Notes under the pieces: model-generated
Database searches by the model: none
Told to the model about the DNA's origin: nothing
What the model saw: the letters and a program-made list of their open reading frames with translations, nothing else
Part shown: piece after piece, positions 6,942 to 15,755 of the stretch
Layout: each line of letters begins with the position of its first letter
Numbering within the stretch: the first letter of the stretch is position 1
Assembly: GCA_002711555.1 (NCBI GenBank)
Contig: PARQ01000024.1
Span: forward strand, 36,700 to 53,863
Origin: Rhodospirillaceae bacterium
GTDB taxonomy: Bacteria; Pseudomonadota; Alphaproteobacteria; UBA8366
DNA: 17,164 nt
Direction of reading: 5' to 3'
Program-made: the position numbers and the translations under genes

Positions 6942-9752
6942 GTGAGCCAACCGCCGCAAAACGACGATCCTAGTACCTATATGCAGGTTACGATTGAGGA
7001 AGAGATGCGCAACTCTTACCTCGATTATGCAATGAGCGTTATTGTTAGTCGTGCACTCCCTGATGTAAGAGATGGTCTCAAGCCTGTGCACAGGCGAATT
7101 CTTTATGCGATGAAAGAGAACGGCTACGACTCTTCTAAGCCGTTCCGTAAATCCGCCCGAATTGTCGGTGATGTCATGGGTAAATACCACCCCCATGGAG
7201 ATCAAGCCATCTACGATGCCATGGTGAGAATGGCGCAGGACTTCTCCATGCGCCTTCAGTTAATCGACGGCCAGGGCAATTTTGGATCGATGGATGGGGA
7301 TCCGCCGGCAGCAATGCGTTACACTGAAGCGCGGCTTGCTAAAGCGGCAGAGTCGCTATTGGATGATATCGACAAAGACACAGTTGATTTCCAATCTAAT
7401 TATGATGACTCAACTGAGGAGCCATCAGTTTTGCCGGCGCGCTTTCCTAACATGTTGGTTAACGGTGCCGGTGGTATTGCTGTTGGAATGGCAACAAATA
7501 TACCGCCCCATAACTTAGGTGAGGTGATAGATGCTTGTGTTGCGACTATTGAAAATCCAGAAATTAGTATCTCTGATCTGATAACAATTGTTCCCGGGCC
7601 AGACTTTCCAACCGGGGGGATAATCCTGGGGCGAACGGGCATCCATTCTGCTTTTCATACTGGTCGAGGCTCTGTTGTAATGCGAGCAAAAACCCATACG
7701 GAAGCGGCAAGCAAAGATCGAGAGGCAATTGTCGTAACTGAAATTCCTTTTCAGGTTAATAAATCTCGGATGTTAGAGCGAATTGCAGAGGTGGTTCGCG
7801 ACAAAACGGTGGAGGGTATTTCAGATCTCCGTGATGAGTCCGACCGTGAAGGGGTCCGAGTTGTAATAGAGCTTAAGCGCGATGCCATGACAGAAGTTGT
7901 ACTTGCTCAGCTGTATAGGTTTACACCACTCCAAACAAGTTTTGGCGTGAACATGTTAGCGTTAAATGGCGGCAGGCCAGAGATGCTCAACATTAAACAA
8001 GTCATAGACGCTTTTCTTGCGTTTCGTGAGAAGGTAATTACAAGACGTACTATTCACGAGTTGAGTAAAGCCCGAGAAAGGGCGCATATATTGGCAGGGC
8101 TTTTAGTTGCAATTAGCAACCTTGATCCTGTTATTGAGCTTATACGAAAGGCAAAAGACCCTGTAGAGGCAAGGGAAAATTTGATGTCCACACCCTGGCC
8201 TGCGTCCGAGGTTGAGGATTTTATCAAAATAATAGACGACCCGGGTCACGCCGTTGTGGATGGAAGATATCAGTTCTCCGGAGAGCAAGCACGGGCAATT
8301 TTGGAGTTGCGTTTGCAACGCCTCACTGGGATGGAACGTGATAAGTTAATTGGAGAAACCGAGGATTTGGCTTCTCGGATAAATAAGTATTTGGGAATTT
8401 TAGGTTCAAGGTCTCTGCTTCTCGACGTAATGCGAGCAGAATTAGTCGAGATGAAAGATGCTTATGCTGATAAACGAAGGACCGAAATCAGCGATGTAGA
8501 ATTCGAACACGATATCGAAGATTTGATCCAGCGCGAAGATATGGTCGTGACTGTTACCCATGGAGGATATATCAAACGCGTGCCACTTTCGACATATCGT
8601 GCGCAGCGACGAGGGGGCAAGGGGCGCGCCGGCATGAGCACTCGAGAGGGTGATTTTGTTAGCAGAGTTTTTGTCACATCTACTCACACGCCAGTTCTAT
8701 TCTTTACATCGCGCGGAATGGTCTTCGAAATGAAGGTGTACAAGTTACCACTGGGAGGGCCGCAAGCGCGCGGTAAAGCGATGGTTAATCTTTTGCCGCT
8801 TGAGGACGATGAAGTAATTTCCACAGTTATGCCATTACCGGAGGACGAGACAACCTGGGATGGCTCGCAGATTATGTTTGCGACATCAAAAGGTAATGTT
8901 CGTCGAAATAAACTTTCTGATTTTACCAACATTAAAGCTAACGGCAAAATTGCCATGAAGCTTGCTGATGGTGATGGCCTCGTTAATGCGCGGGTATGTG
9001 ACGAAAGTAACGATATTATGTTATCGACGCAAAATGGGATTTGTATTCGGTTCCCGGTACCTGATGTTCGTGTTTTTACCGGGCGAACCTCAACGGGGGT
9101 TCGCGGTATAAATCTAGGTGATAAAGACCAGGTGATTTGGATGTCTGTTTTGCAGCACACAGACACTAGCGCCGAACAACGAGAGTTATTCATACAAGCT
9201 TCTCGAGCTCGTCGACGACTAGAAACGCGTGATAAAGAGGCATGGAAACAGGAGGATTTCGATAGGGATCAAGAGCGAGCAAAAGCTTTGGAAAATGAAG
9301 AATTTCAGAAAATGTTCGAAGAGGAGCAATTCATCCTGTCTATCTCCAATGATGGTCGTGGCCAGCTAAGCTCAGCTTACGAATACAGGCCAGCAAAGCG
9401 AGGTGGAAAAGGCGTGACTAATATGGATATCGGTAAGGGTACCGCAGCTAAGATTGTTGCTGCATTCTCAGTCGAAGATAAAGACCAAATAATGTTGGTG
9501 ACTGATGGAGGTAAACTGATTAGGTGCCCGCTCGACGATATTGGGATTAAGGGTCGCGGTTCTCAAGGGGTATCGGTTTTTAAGGTTGATGAAGGCGAAA
9601 AAGTAGTATCTGTGGCGAGGCTTAGTGATGTTGGCGAGTCTGAAGAAGGCATTGAAGATACCATGAATAGTGGTAAAGAAATCGATGAGGGACAGGCGTA
9701 TACAAGTAAACAAGAGAATAATCAGCAGAACGAAGTAGGCGAGGAAGACTGA
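6942..9752 (+). CDS. gyrA: DNA gyrase subunit A
   Basis: Breakage-reunion subunit of DNA gyrase (GyrA2GyrB2), which introduces negative supercoils in the cytoplasm. The catalytic Tyr is Y127 in MRYTEA, equivalent to E. coli Y122. The quinolone region reads [10 protein letters not shown], with Q88 at the E. coli Ser83 position and D92 at Asp87. The GyrA box QRRGGKG is at 555-561, and a second RGGKG-type motif (KRGGKG, 819-824) lies in the C-terminal beta-pinwheel. Between them is a strongly charged, probably helical insertion around residues 745-795, of the kind I associate with alphaproteobacteria and which accounts for much of the extra length (936 against 875 in E. coli). The last 45 or so residues are acidic and low-complexity. 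The start is GTG, with AAAAGG 6 bases upstream; the ATG-ATG-TGA at 6937-6945 is out of frame. Housekeeping gene, followed at once by coaD. Confidence 0.99.
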   Translation: MSQPPQNDDPSTYMQVTIEEEMRNSYLDYAMSVIVSRALPDVRDGLKPVHRRILYAMKENGYDSSKPFRKSARIVGDVMGKYHPHGDQAIYDAMVRMAQDFSMRLQLIDGQGNFGSMDGDPPAAMRYTEARLAKAAESLLDDIDKDTVDFQSNYDDSTEEPSVLPARFPNMLVNGAGGIAVGMATNIPPHNLGEVIDACVATIENPEISISDLITIVPGPDFPTGGIILGRTGIHSAFHTGRGSVVMRAKTHTEAASKDREAIVVTEIPFQVNKSRMLERIAEVVRDKTVEGISDLRDESDREGVRVVIELKRDAMTEVVLAQLYRFTPLQTSFGVNMLALNGGRPEMLNIKQVIDAFLAFREKVITRRTIHELSKARERAHILAGLLVAISNLDPVIELIRKAKDPVEARENLMSTPWPASEVEDFIKIIDDPGHAVVDGRYQFSGEQARAILELRLQRLTGMERDKLIGETEDLASRINKYLGILGSRSLLLDVMRAELVEMKDAYADKRRTEISDVEFEHDIEDLIQREDMVVTVTHGGYIKRVPLSTYRAQRRGGKGRAGMSTREGDFVSRVFVTSTHTPVLFFTSRGMVFEMKVYKLPLGGPQARGKAMVNLLPLEDDEVISTVMPLPEDETTWDGSQIMFATSKGNVRRNKLSDFTNIKANGKIAMKLADGDGLVNARVCDESNDIMLSTQNGICIRFPVPDVRVFTGRTSTGVRGINLGDKDQVIWMSVLQHTDTSAEQRELFIQASRARRRLETRDKEAWKQEDFDRDQERAKALENEEFQKMFEEEQFILSISNDGRGQLSSAYEYRPAKRGGKGVTNMDIGKGTAAKIVAAFSVEDKDQIMLVTDGGKLIRCPLDDIGIKGRGSQGVSVFKVDEGEKVVSVARLSDVGESEEGIEDTMNSGKEIDEGQAYTSKQENNQQNEVGEED

Positions 9753-9753
9753 T

Positions 9754-10260
9754 ATGGGCGAGCGAGTAGGGCTCTATCCTGGGACATTCGATCCAATCAC
9801 TAATGGACATTTGGATATTGTTGAGCGTGCAGCAGCACATCTTGTTGATCGCCTGATAATTGCAGTTGCTATAAATGTTGGTAAATCACCTGTTTTCACT
9901 TTCAATGAGCGCGTGGCAATGGTTCAGGAGCAGACTGCACCATTAGCTGATAGGTATGGTATCAAAATAGAGGCGCGAGGAGTTCAGGGGTTATTAGTGG
10001 AAACTGCGGTTGAATGCGGTGCCAGTATGCTAATACGCGGTTTACGTGCTGTTTCAGATTTTGATTACGAGTTTCAGATGGCCTCAATGAACCGGAAGCT
10101 TGAGGATAAAGTTGAGACGGTATTCTTAATGGCGAGTGAGAATTATTTATTTGTCGCCTCTAGCTTGGTGAAGGAAATATGCCAACTCGGTGGCGATATC
10201 GAGCAGTTTGTACCGGCCGAGGTTGCGAGTGCCATGCGAGAGAAATTTTCTCACAAGTGA
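9754..10260 (+). CDS. coaD: Phosphopantetheine adenylyltransferase
   Basis: Catalyses 4'-phosphopantetheine + ATP to dephospho-CoA, the fourth of the five steps from pantothenate to coenzyme A, in the cytoplasm. The nucleotidyltransferase signature is complete: GLYPGTFDP then TNGH (16-19) at the N-terminus, the RGLRAVSDFDYE block near residues 95-106, and SSLVKE (136-141) near the end. Length 168 is normal for bacterial CoaD. The ATG lies one base after the gyrA stop, and GAGGAA inside the last gyrA codons (9741-9746) is 7 bases upstream, so translation is probably coupled. gyrA-coaD adjacency is familiar in alphaproteobacteria. Nothing in the sequence looks damaged. Confidence 0.98.
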   Translation: MGERVGLYPGTFDPITNGHLDIVERAAAHLVDRLIIAVAINVGKSPVFTFNERVAMVQEQTAPLADRYGIKIEARGVQGLLVETAVECGASMLIRGLRAVSDFDYEFQMASMNRKLEDKVETVFLMASENYLFVASSLVKEICQLGGDIEQFVPAEVASAMREKFSHK

Positions 10261-10478
10261 CGTACCGGGTGCTTTTAGGAATTATAAATTTTCTATTCAA
10301 TATGGCTGTTCAGTCCTCTCGCTCAATTTTTTTGCCGCCTTGGAGTTTAGTCAAGGTGATTATGCTGAAAGCAATTTAAAGGACTGAGCCTAAACTTTAC
10401 TCCTAATGCCATTCTTGTTTATCTTTGGCTATAGTCACTTAGCATCAAAAATTAACTTGAGTAAAAGGCATTCGAATT

Positions 10479-11462
10479 TCAGTTGGTGGCACCGTAGACT
10501 TCTGGATTTACTAGAAACTTTTTTTCTGGTTTTTTGCCGTCCATAATCAGGCATGCGTTTATGGCTGCTTGGCGCGCAGTAGTTCTAATTACATTTAGTG
10601 TGCGAGATGAAACGTGAGGCGTCATAACCAAATTGGGTGCATGGAGTAGTGGGTTATCAGGTGCGGGCGGCTCTGGGTCAAAGACATCTAGGCCGGCTCC
10701 GGCGATTATGCCTTTTGAAAGAGCTTTGGCTAAAGCTAATTCATCAACAACTGAACCGCGACCATTATTGATAAAGTAAGCTGTGGGTTTCATCATCGCA
10801 AAGGTCTTTTCATTGAATAAATGGCGGTACTGAGGCCGACCAGGCGCATGAACGCTTACGATGTCTGAGATTTGTAAGAGTTCCTCAATGGTATTCATAC
10901 ATTTAATGTCGGTGCCAAAAGCTCTATCGGGAGCATTGGGGCTGAAGGCACAAAGTTTCAGACCGAAAGGACGGGCCATCGATGCAACAATCCTCCCTAT
11001 ATTCCCAAGACCAACAATGCCAAGGGTTTGCCCCGACAGTCCCGCGACACAGTACTGGTTCTGTGACCATATTCCTTCCCGCATTTCACCTGCTAGGGGT
11101 ACTATATTGCGCGTTACTGCTAAAATTAGAGAGAAAGCGAACTCTGCTGTTGCTTGCGCATTCAAGCCCGCACCATTGCAAACTACAATGCCACGTTCCG
11201 TGGCAGCATCAACGTCAATAGAATCAAGCCCTGCGCCGACCTTTATTATACCTTTTAGTTTTGAGGAAGCATCCATTACAGCAGTTGTTATAGACGCTCG
11301 ACGTACAACTATGGCATCAACCTGCTGGTAACTGGCGGTCTCAATCAATTCTTCTACTGGAGATGGATTATTTGAGTCAAAAACTGCCACTTCTTGTTGT
11401 TCAAAATAATCTAAACCCTCCTGACCTATACCGTCAGCAGTGATTAATACTTTTTTGCTCAT
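10479..11462 (-). CDS. D-isomer-specific 2-hydroxyacid dehydrogenase (phosphoglycerate dehydrogenase-like)
   Basis: NAD(P)-dependent oxidoreductase of the D-2-hydroxyacid dehydrogenase family, which interconverts 2-hydroxy and 2-oxo acids. Numbered from ATG 11462 (327 residues), it has the Rossmann motif GLGNIG (151-156) and the full catalytic set R235 (NNGRGS), E264 (DPEPP) and H283 (TPHVSS). At the end of the second beta strand, where NAD-specific members carry Asp, it reads FSPN, so NADP use is possible. A TTG 12 bases upstream is in frame, but the ATG is preferred because the protein then begins at the usual first strand. It lies 21 bases after the LLM oxidoreductase gene on the same strand, so the two are probably one operon. 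It lacks the ACT-type regulatory domain of long SerA forms; the substrate is unknown and a role in serine synthesis is not shown. Confidence 0.88.
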   Translation of the reverse strand: MSKKVLITADGIGQEGLDYFEQQEVAVFDSNNPSPVEELIETASYQQVDAIVVRRASITTAVMDASSKLKGIIKVGAGLDSIDVDAATERGIVVCNGAGLNAQATAEFAFSLILAVTRNIVPLAGEMREGIWSQNQYCVAGLSGQTLGIVGLGNIGRIVASMARPFGLKLCAFSPNAPDRAFGTDIKCMNTIEELLQISDIVSVHAPGRPQYRHLFNEKTFAMMKPTAYFINNGRGSVVDELALAKALSKGIIAGAGLDVFDPEPPAPDNPLLHAPNLVMTPHVSSRTLNVIRTTARQAAINACLIMDGKKPEKKFLVNPEVYGATN

Positions 11463-11483
11463 GTTTATTCTCAAGATTATGAG

Positions 11484-12509
11484 TTAGTTAACTGTTTTAA
11501 TTACTTTTTCGTTCCATTCCCGCATAAAGTCTTCTTTGTCTGGGAAATGGACACTCATCCAAAAGTGTCTTGCGCCAGCCTCTGCTGCCTCTGCCACCTT
11601 CCGCGCACAATCTTTCGAGTTTCCTACTATAGCAAAGCGGTCTGCGAGGTATTCCGCCAACCCAAGTTTTTTAATTAACTTTCCATTATCATTGCCCGGT
11701 ATCTGATGTTGTTCAAACTTGTATTCGGCATACACCTTTTCTATGAGAGGAACCATACTTTCGGGAATATGCTTTCCTTTAGTTGTGAAACGTCCAAGGT
11801 GTTTGGCTCCTGAGGCCAGAGAATGCAGGATGTTTTCGATGGCTTCTTCCTTATTGGCGGCGACATTCACCCAAGGAAACCACGTTTTGTCAATTTTGTT
11901 AAAATCACGACCCGCTCGTTCGGCGCCTCTCTTAATACAGTTCAAAGCATCCTCAACAACCTCAGGAAGTAAACCTGTTTGTATAATGACGCCATCCGCT
12001 ACTTCACCAGCCAATTCAAGCGTTTTGGGGCCTGATGCAGCAACGTATACAGGAATATCAGCCTTGCCCCATGTCAGGCGTGCTGTTTCGCCCTGATAAA
12101 TGGTTTCTCCCTCTGTGAGTAGTTCTTTTATCGCGATCGTATAATCTTTAGTCCTTGCCATATTTGCTGGTTTAACGCCTGCGTTATGTACGGAGCTATC
12201 ACCGGTTCCTATCCCTAATAGCGCACGTCCCGGGGCTATTTCCTCGAGTGTTAACACGCCTGATGCTGACACTGCGGGATGCCTAGTGATGGGATTTATA
12301 ACTCTGGGCCCTACCTTAATGTCCGAGGTGTTCTGCAAGGCAAGTGCTGATGCTAAAAAAGTTTCACGATACAGTGACTGTGAATCGCCAATGCCGACGG
12401 CATTGAAGCCGGATACTTCCGCAGTCCTACACCATGACACGAATTCGTCGAGACTGTTGGGAAGGAGCGTGACTGCAAAGCCGATTCTATCGTTTGAGTA
12501 CAGATACAT
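11484..12509 (-). CDS. LLM-class flavin-dependent oxidoreductase
   Basis: Luciferase-like monooxygenase/F420-reductase superfamily protein, a TIM barrel binding FMN or a deazaflavin. Recognisable blocks are the N-terminal strand IGFAVTL, the GDSQ segment, GRALLGIGTGDSSVHNAG in the middle, and PVYVAASGPKTLELAG with ADGVIIQTG, typical of the methylenetetrahydromethanopterin-reductase-like branch. Start choice: ATG 12509 (MYLYSND) has GGGAGG 10 bases upstream. A longer frame reaching 12584 adds 25 residues not expected in the family. That gives 341 residues, a usual length. Whether the cofactor is FMN or F420 cannot be read from the sequence. The substrate is unknown, and the dehydrogenase gene just downstream suggests a shared oxidation pathway, perhaps catabolic. 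Confidence 0.88.
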   Translation of the reverse strand: MYLYSNDRIGFAVTLLPNSLDEFVSWCRTAEVSGFNAVGIGDSQSLYRETFLASALALQNTSDIKVGPRVINPITRHPAVSASGVLTLEEIAPGRALLGIGTGDSSVHNAGVKPANMARTKDYTIAIKELLTEGETIYQGETARLTWGKADIPVYVAASGPKTLELAGEVADGVIIQTGLLPEVVEDALNCIKRGAERAGRDFNKIDKTWFPWVNVAANKEEAIENILHSLASGAKHLGRFTTKGKHIPESMVPLIEKVYAEYKFEQHQIPGNDNGKLIKKLGLAEYLADRFAIVGNSKDCARKVAEAAEAGARHFWMSVHFPDKEDFMREWNEKVIKTVN

Positions 12510-12754
12510 ATGATGAAAACCTCCCTGTATTTTTTTACATAATATTTCTTTTGTGTGCTTTCGTAGCTGTATTTGGGTTATCATCGCACACTTTTGTTAA
12601 TGGGTTAATGTGCTGCGATTCATAATGGTAACAACGTACAATTCTTTGAAAGTGCATAGGTACGTAAATGAAACTGCAATTGCACTCATGAAGTTAGTCT
12701 GAAATATTGATACCACACTTAACGTTTCAACATAGCAAGATGACTTGAATAGGT
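12510..12754. promoter_or_regulatory. Divergent intergenic region with palindromes
   Basis: This 245-base gap separates the minus-strand LLM gene from the plus-strand secreted protein and should hold promoters for both. It contains the perfect 10-bp palindrome TGCAATTGCA (12675-12684), and AGTGCA (12651-12656) is repeated inverted as TGCACT (12681-12686). Either could be an operator. No promoter hexamers stand out. Confidence 0.3.
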
Positions 12755-13351
12755 ATGAAGAAAAGACTGCATCAACCAATAAGTTTTCTGGTCTTGGTTC
12801 ACCTGATCTGCTTCTTCGGTGTGGGTGTTTCCGCGCAGGCAATTCTGGGATCACAGAATTGTAAATCGATTTCGCCAGGGTCTTCATTTAAAGTCATCGC
12901 CGCGACAGATAGCCTCCTGGATCGATCAGTAAAAGATTATATTATTGCCGCCTTTCAATCCGAGGGAATGCGTTCGCATCCCAAACCCATGTTAAGAATT
13001 CTTTATCGCACAGAGATAGAGCAAATACAGATTAGTTCATCCAAAACAGGGACTGTCGAAGCTCAAGGTAAGAGCTGGGCCGGAAACGAAATATTTGTTC
13101 ATTTATGGCGAAGTAATTCCGATAGTGTTCTTGGGGGTGAAAGAGGGGAGCGAGCCTATCAAACTCTGGCTACCTATCTTCGGTTAGTGGTTGAGGTCAG
13201 CGAAACCAATGATTTAAGTTGTGTGTGGCGGGGTAGGGCCATAGCTAATTTAAAAGGTTGGAGGAAGAGGGATCTTTTGAGGCAAATGATTCCCCCCCTG
13301 ATCAAAAAGTTTGGCGGAACGGTGACACGCGAAGATATTGTTCTCAGATAA
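12755..13351 (+). CDS. Secreted or periplasmic protein of unknown function
   Basis: Not a family I recognise. It has 198 residues with a clear signal peptide: KKR at the N-terminus, a hydrophobic core at about 9-24, and a likely cleavage after VSA at residue 27. The mature part has two Cys, one near its start (SQNCKS) and one late (LSCVWRG), which could form a disulfide after export. The middle holds ILYRTEIEQIQISS, with a mix of strand-like and charged segments, then GKSWAGNEIFVHLWR. The C-terminus is basic (KGWRKRDLLRQ). No catalytic motif is evident. The ribosome-binding site is weak. It stands convergent to the lipoprotein gene 49 bases away, and I see no operon partner. Confidence 0.75.
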   Translation: MKKRLHQPISFLVLVHLICFFGVGVSAQAILGSQNCKSISPGSSFKVIAATDSLLDRSVKDYIIAAFQSEGMRSHPKPMLRILYRTEIEQIQISSSKTGTVEAQGKSWAGNEIFVHLWRSNSDSVLGGERGERAYQTLATYLRLVVEVSETNDLSCVWRGRAIANLKGWRKRDLLRQMIPPLIKKFGGTVTREDIVLR

Positions 13352-13361
13352 CAGGGCAAAC

Positions 13362-13376
13362 CAGTTTCTTAAACTG
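13362..13376. terminator. Weak hairpin between convergent genes
   Basis: CAGTTT-CTT-AAACTG is a perfect 6-bp stem with a 3-base loop, centred in the 49-base gap between two convergent genes. Its symmetry would let it act on both strands, but the stem is AT-rich and no T-run follows on either side, so termination activity is doubtful. Confidence 0.25.
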
Positions 13377-13400
13377 CGTTGAGCACCAGATTGTTGACTT

Positions 13401-14015
13401 TCAATATACCCGAGGAATTTGCTGTTGAAATTTTGGCGCGTCAGCGGCAGTAGTTGGAGGTTTGGTGATGGGGCTCTGGATGGATGAGACTGGTTTGCCT
13501 GGCGGGTCGAACTTGAGATTACTACTCCCAGGAATTTGTAGAGGGCTCGTTTCAACGCCGCCTGTTGCATCCGGGTCGCGAATGGCAACGGTAATCGAAA
13601 TTTCGGAACCCCTCCAATTCTTTGGGGCGATTTGAACAGTTGCTGTTCTATTTTTTCGAATAAATGTAAGGACGCTTGTTGTGGATAAAACGCTGGCAAC
13701 GGGTTTCCAATTTAACTGGGGCATTTGCTGCTGATAAAATGCAAATATCTGACTGATGCTTTGATCTGCATCGAGAACAAGGCGCCCAGTCCAATAATCT
13801 TTGCTACTGAGCACGAGTGATGCATCCGCATCAAATCGAGCGCCGTTGGGTATTGGTATATCAGTTGTGGGCTGGAAACTCGAACGTGTTATGCTTCCGG
13901 TAGTTCCTGGCGCTGTAGGGACCAATGGCGCTGACCTGCAGCCTGCCACCATGACCAAAAGGATCAAAGATACTGTATGAAGGGTATTGGTTAATGACTT
14001 ACGTGGCTTTGTCAT
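13401..14015 (-). CDS. Predicted outer-membrane lipoprotein of unknown function
   Basis: The N-terminus carries a lipoprotein signal: positive KPRK, hydrophobic LILLVMVAG, and a lipobox VAGC with the acceptor C26. Residue 27 is Arg, not Asp, so by the Lol rule it should move to the outer membrane. The first 25 or so mature residues are Ser/Pro/Thr-rich and look like a flexible linker. A compact domain of about 80 residues follows, running from IPIPNGARF through FYQQQMPQLNWK to TATVQIAP. The C-terminal 45 residues are again Pro/Thr/Ser-rich and probably disordered. I recall similar FYxxxMPxxxW proteins in alphaproteobacteria without an assigned role. Total length is 204. It is convergent with the secreted-protein gene; no operon partner is visible. 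Confidence 0.75.
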   Translation of the reverse strand: MTKPRKSLTNTLHTVSLILLVMVAGCRSAPLVPTAPGTTGSITRSSFQPTTDIPIPNGARFDADASLVLSSKDYWTGRLVLDADQSISQIFAFYQQQMPQLNWKPVASVLSTTSVLTFIRKNRTATVQIAPKNWRGSEISITVAIRDPDATGGVETSPLQIPGSSNLKFDPPGKPVSSIQSPITKPPTTAADAPKFQQQIPRVY

Positions 14016-14105
14016 CTGAAATCCCGTTCGATCGTCTCCGTACTTTTCTGCATGTTAGCATTACAATAACGATTTTTATACTAGATAGCACTTTATCCCT
14101 TGTGA

Positions 14106-14234
14106 CTGGCTTTCTTTGCTTTTACCGCAGTCTGCGCTGTTTTCACATATGGTTTAATCTACGAATGTGTTAAGGCAGAGGTTGATTATACGGTTATGGC
14201 CATTGCGCTGATTGTATTGTTAATATCAAATTGA
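14106..14234 (+). other. Possible small membrane-protein frame without a standard start
   Basis: After a TGA at 14103-14105, a frame of 42 codons runs to TGA 14232-14234 and reads like two membrane helices: LAFFAFTAVCAVFTYGLIY, then VMAIALIVLLIS, joined by a short charged loop (ECVKAEVDYT). The only codons available as a start near the front are CTG 14106 and other non-standard ones. There is no ribosome-binding site, and the only in-frame ATG is late. It may be the tail of a decayed membrane protein, a gene with an unusual start, or chance. Confidence 0.25.
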
Positions 14235-14298
14235 TTATATGCTTCAAAGGATTAGTATTACTGTAAGTATATTTCTATTTAATAAGTAAAGGGAAGTA

Positions 14299-15054
14299 AT
14301 GTCAAGTACGGCCGAAAATGAAAAGAAAATAAACCCCAATGATAAAGATTGCCTGGATACATTGAATTTGGTTGACAGGGCGATCGTAAGTCGTGGCTCA
14401 ACACGTGCATTTTTATCAACGCCAGTTGAGCACAGGCTTATAAAACAAATTCTTTCTGTCGCGGCGTGGGCCCCTAGTGGCACAAACATGCAGCCATGGA
14501 AAGTTACGGTGTTAGCGGGAAAAGCACGCCAAAGACTTTCTGACGCTATCTGTGAGGCCTTCTTCTCCGGTGATAATGGTGATGAAAGAAGTTGGAAGTA
14601 CTATCCGGATGAGTTTTTCGAGCCCTACAAAGCACGACGGAGAGCCTGCGGTATTGGGCTATATCAAACGTTAGGTATTGCAAAAGGAGAAACTGAAAAA
14701 ATGCGTCGTCAACGGGCCCGAAATTATAAGTTTTTTGACGCGCCAGTTGGGATGATATTCTCTGTTCACAACGACCTTGAAATTGGCAGTTGGATGGATT
14801 TAGGAATGTTCATGCAAAATATTATGGTGTCGGCTAGAGGACACGGATTGCATACTTGTGCGCAAGCAGCGTTCAGCGATTATCATAACATTATCAGAGA
14901 ACACGTCGGAATACCGGATGATGAAACTGTGGTCTGCGGTATGGCGATCGGTTATGCCGACCTTAAACAAAAAGTGAATAAATATCGACCTGAGCGGGAG
15001 CCGTTATCCAGTTTCGCGAACTTTCAATTTTTTGATGAGGAAGTAGCAGTATGA
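14299..15054 (+). CDS. Nitroreductase family FMN oxidoreductase
   Basis: Nitroreductase-fold flavoenzyme, usually an FMN dimer using NAD(P)H to reduce nitro compounds, quinones or other acceptors. The FMN phosphate site SRGSTRAF is near residues 31-38, and AAWAPSGTNMQPWKVTVL, the most conserved block, follows. FDAPVGMIFSV in the middle and the ARGHGLHTCAQAAFSDY segment with the GMAIGYAD strand near the C-terminus complete the pattern. Length 251 is slightly long, because of an N-terminal tail of about 25 charged residues. A purine-rich AAAGGGAAG precedes the ATG closely. Its stop overlaps the next gene's start as ATGA, so the nitroreductase and the SDR are translationally coupled and may act in one pathway. 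The substrate is unknown. Confidence 0.93.
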   Translation: MSSTAENEKKINPNDKDCLDTLNLVDRAIVSRGSTRAFLSTPVEHRLIKQILSVAAWAPSGTNMQPWKVTVLAGKARQRLSDAICEAFFSGDNGDERSWKYYPDEFFEPYKARRRACGIGLYQTLGIAKGETEKMRRQRARNYKFFDAPVGMIFSVHNDLEIGSWMDLGMFMQNIMVSARGHGLHTCAQAAFSDYHNIIREHVGIPDDETVVCGMAIGYADLKQKVNKYRPEREPLSSFANFQFFDEEVAV

Positions 15055-15746
15055 CTAAAACCGCATTGATCGTGGGCGCAGGTAGAGGGCTTAGTGCAGC
15101 TTTTGCTCGGCGTCTTTCTGATAACGGATATAAAATAGCGTTGGCGGCGCGAAATATTGATAAGCTCAGTAGGATAGCCTCTGATTGCAATGCTATTTGT
15201 AAGGCTTGTGATTGCAGCGACCCACAATCGATTTCGGAGCTTTTCGCGTGGACGGACACTGAATTAGGCGATTTGTCATTAGTGCTCTTCAATGCAAGCG
15301 GACGTTTACGGGGCGCGATAGAAGCGCTTAACCCCTATGAAGTAAAAAAAGCAATATTAACATCATGTTATGGCGGATTTATGGTTGGTCAGGAGGCTGC
15401 TAAACGAATGTTAGGGCTGGGGCAGGGTGCTATTTTTTTCACTGGTGCATCTGCTAGTATTAAGGGGTACCCAAGATCGTCTCCATTCGCGATCTCAAAA
15501 TTTGGATTAAGGGGGCTTGCCCAAAGTTTAGCTCGTGAACTTGCGCCAAAAAATATTCACGTTGCTCATTTTGTTATAGATGGAGGCATTTCTACTGGGG
15601 ATGCTGATCCACGTAATGATGAGAACAAGGAAGATGGATTACTGAAGCCCGAGGCAATCGCTGATACTTATCTTCATGTATTGCAGCAACACAGAAGTGC
15701 ATGGAGTTGGGAAGTTGAGCTACGTCCATGGTGCGAAAACTTCTGA
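15051..15746 (+). CDS. Short-chain dehydrogenase/reductase with Phe at the catalytic Tyr position
   Basis: SDR fold with the nucleotide-binding GAGRGLS (9-15), a variant of TGxxxGxG, AARN at the end of the second strand, and NASG (81-84) in place of NNAG. The catalytic Ser lies in TGASAS (S134). The YxxxK motif reads FAISK, so the catalytic Tyr is F146 with K150 kept. Phe cannot supply the hydroxyl used for proton transfer. I recall an SDR branch with FAxxK, LAQSxARELxP and IHVAHxxIDGG; this protein has all of these, so the change may be normal for its branch and the chemistry different or reduced. Length 231 is usual. The ATG overlaps the nitroreductase stop (ATGA). The gene ends 9 bases from the convergent YrdC-like gene. 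Confidence 0.92.
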   Translation: MTKTALIVGAGRGLSAAFARRLSDNGYKIALAARNIDKLSRIASDCNAICKACDCSDPQSISELFAWTDTELGDLSLVLFNASGRLRGAIEALNPYEVKKAILTSCYGGFMVGQEAAKRMLGLGQGAIFFTGASASIKGYPRSSPFAISKFGLRGLAQSLARELAPKNIHVAHFVIDGGISTGDADPRNDENKEDGLLKPEAIADTYLHVLQQHRSAWSWEVELRPWCENF

Positions 15747-15755
15747 TTTTTTATT

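Noticed and set aside
8684..9193. Long open frame (169 codons) on the minus strand inside gyrA
   Set aside because: It lies wholly within a certain gene on the other strand and shows no family motif; it reflects gyrA codon structure.
10390..10475. Interlocking inverted repeats (TTTACTC/GAGTAAA and AATGCC/GGCATT) after coaD, resembling a pseudoknot
   Set aside because: The arms are 6-7 bp with loops of over 50 bases, and no RNA family or terminator pattern fits; probably chance.
12510..12584. N-terminal extension of the LLM oxidoreductase by 25 residues
   Set aside because: A strong GGGAGG lies inside it, just before ATG 12509, and the family does not need the extra residues.
13250..13699. 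Minus-strand frame of 149 codons across two convergent genes
   Set aside because: It overlaps the lipoprotein in another frame and the secreted protein on the opposite strand, with no motif or ribosome-binding site.
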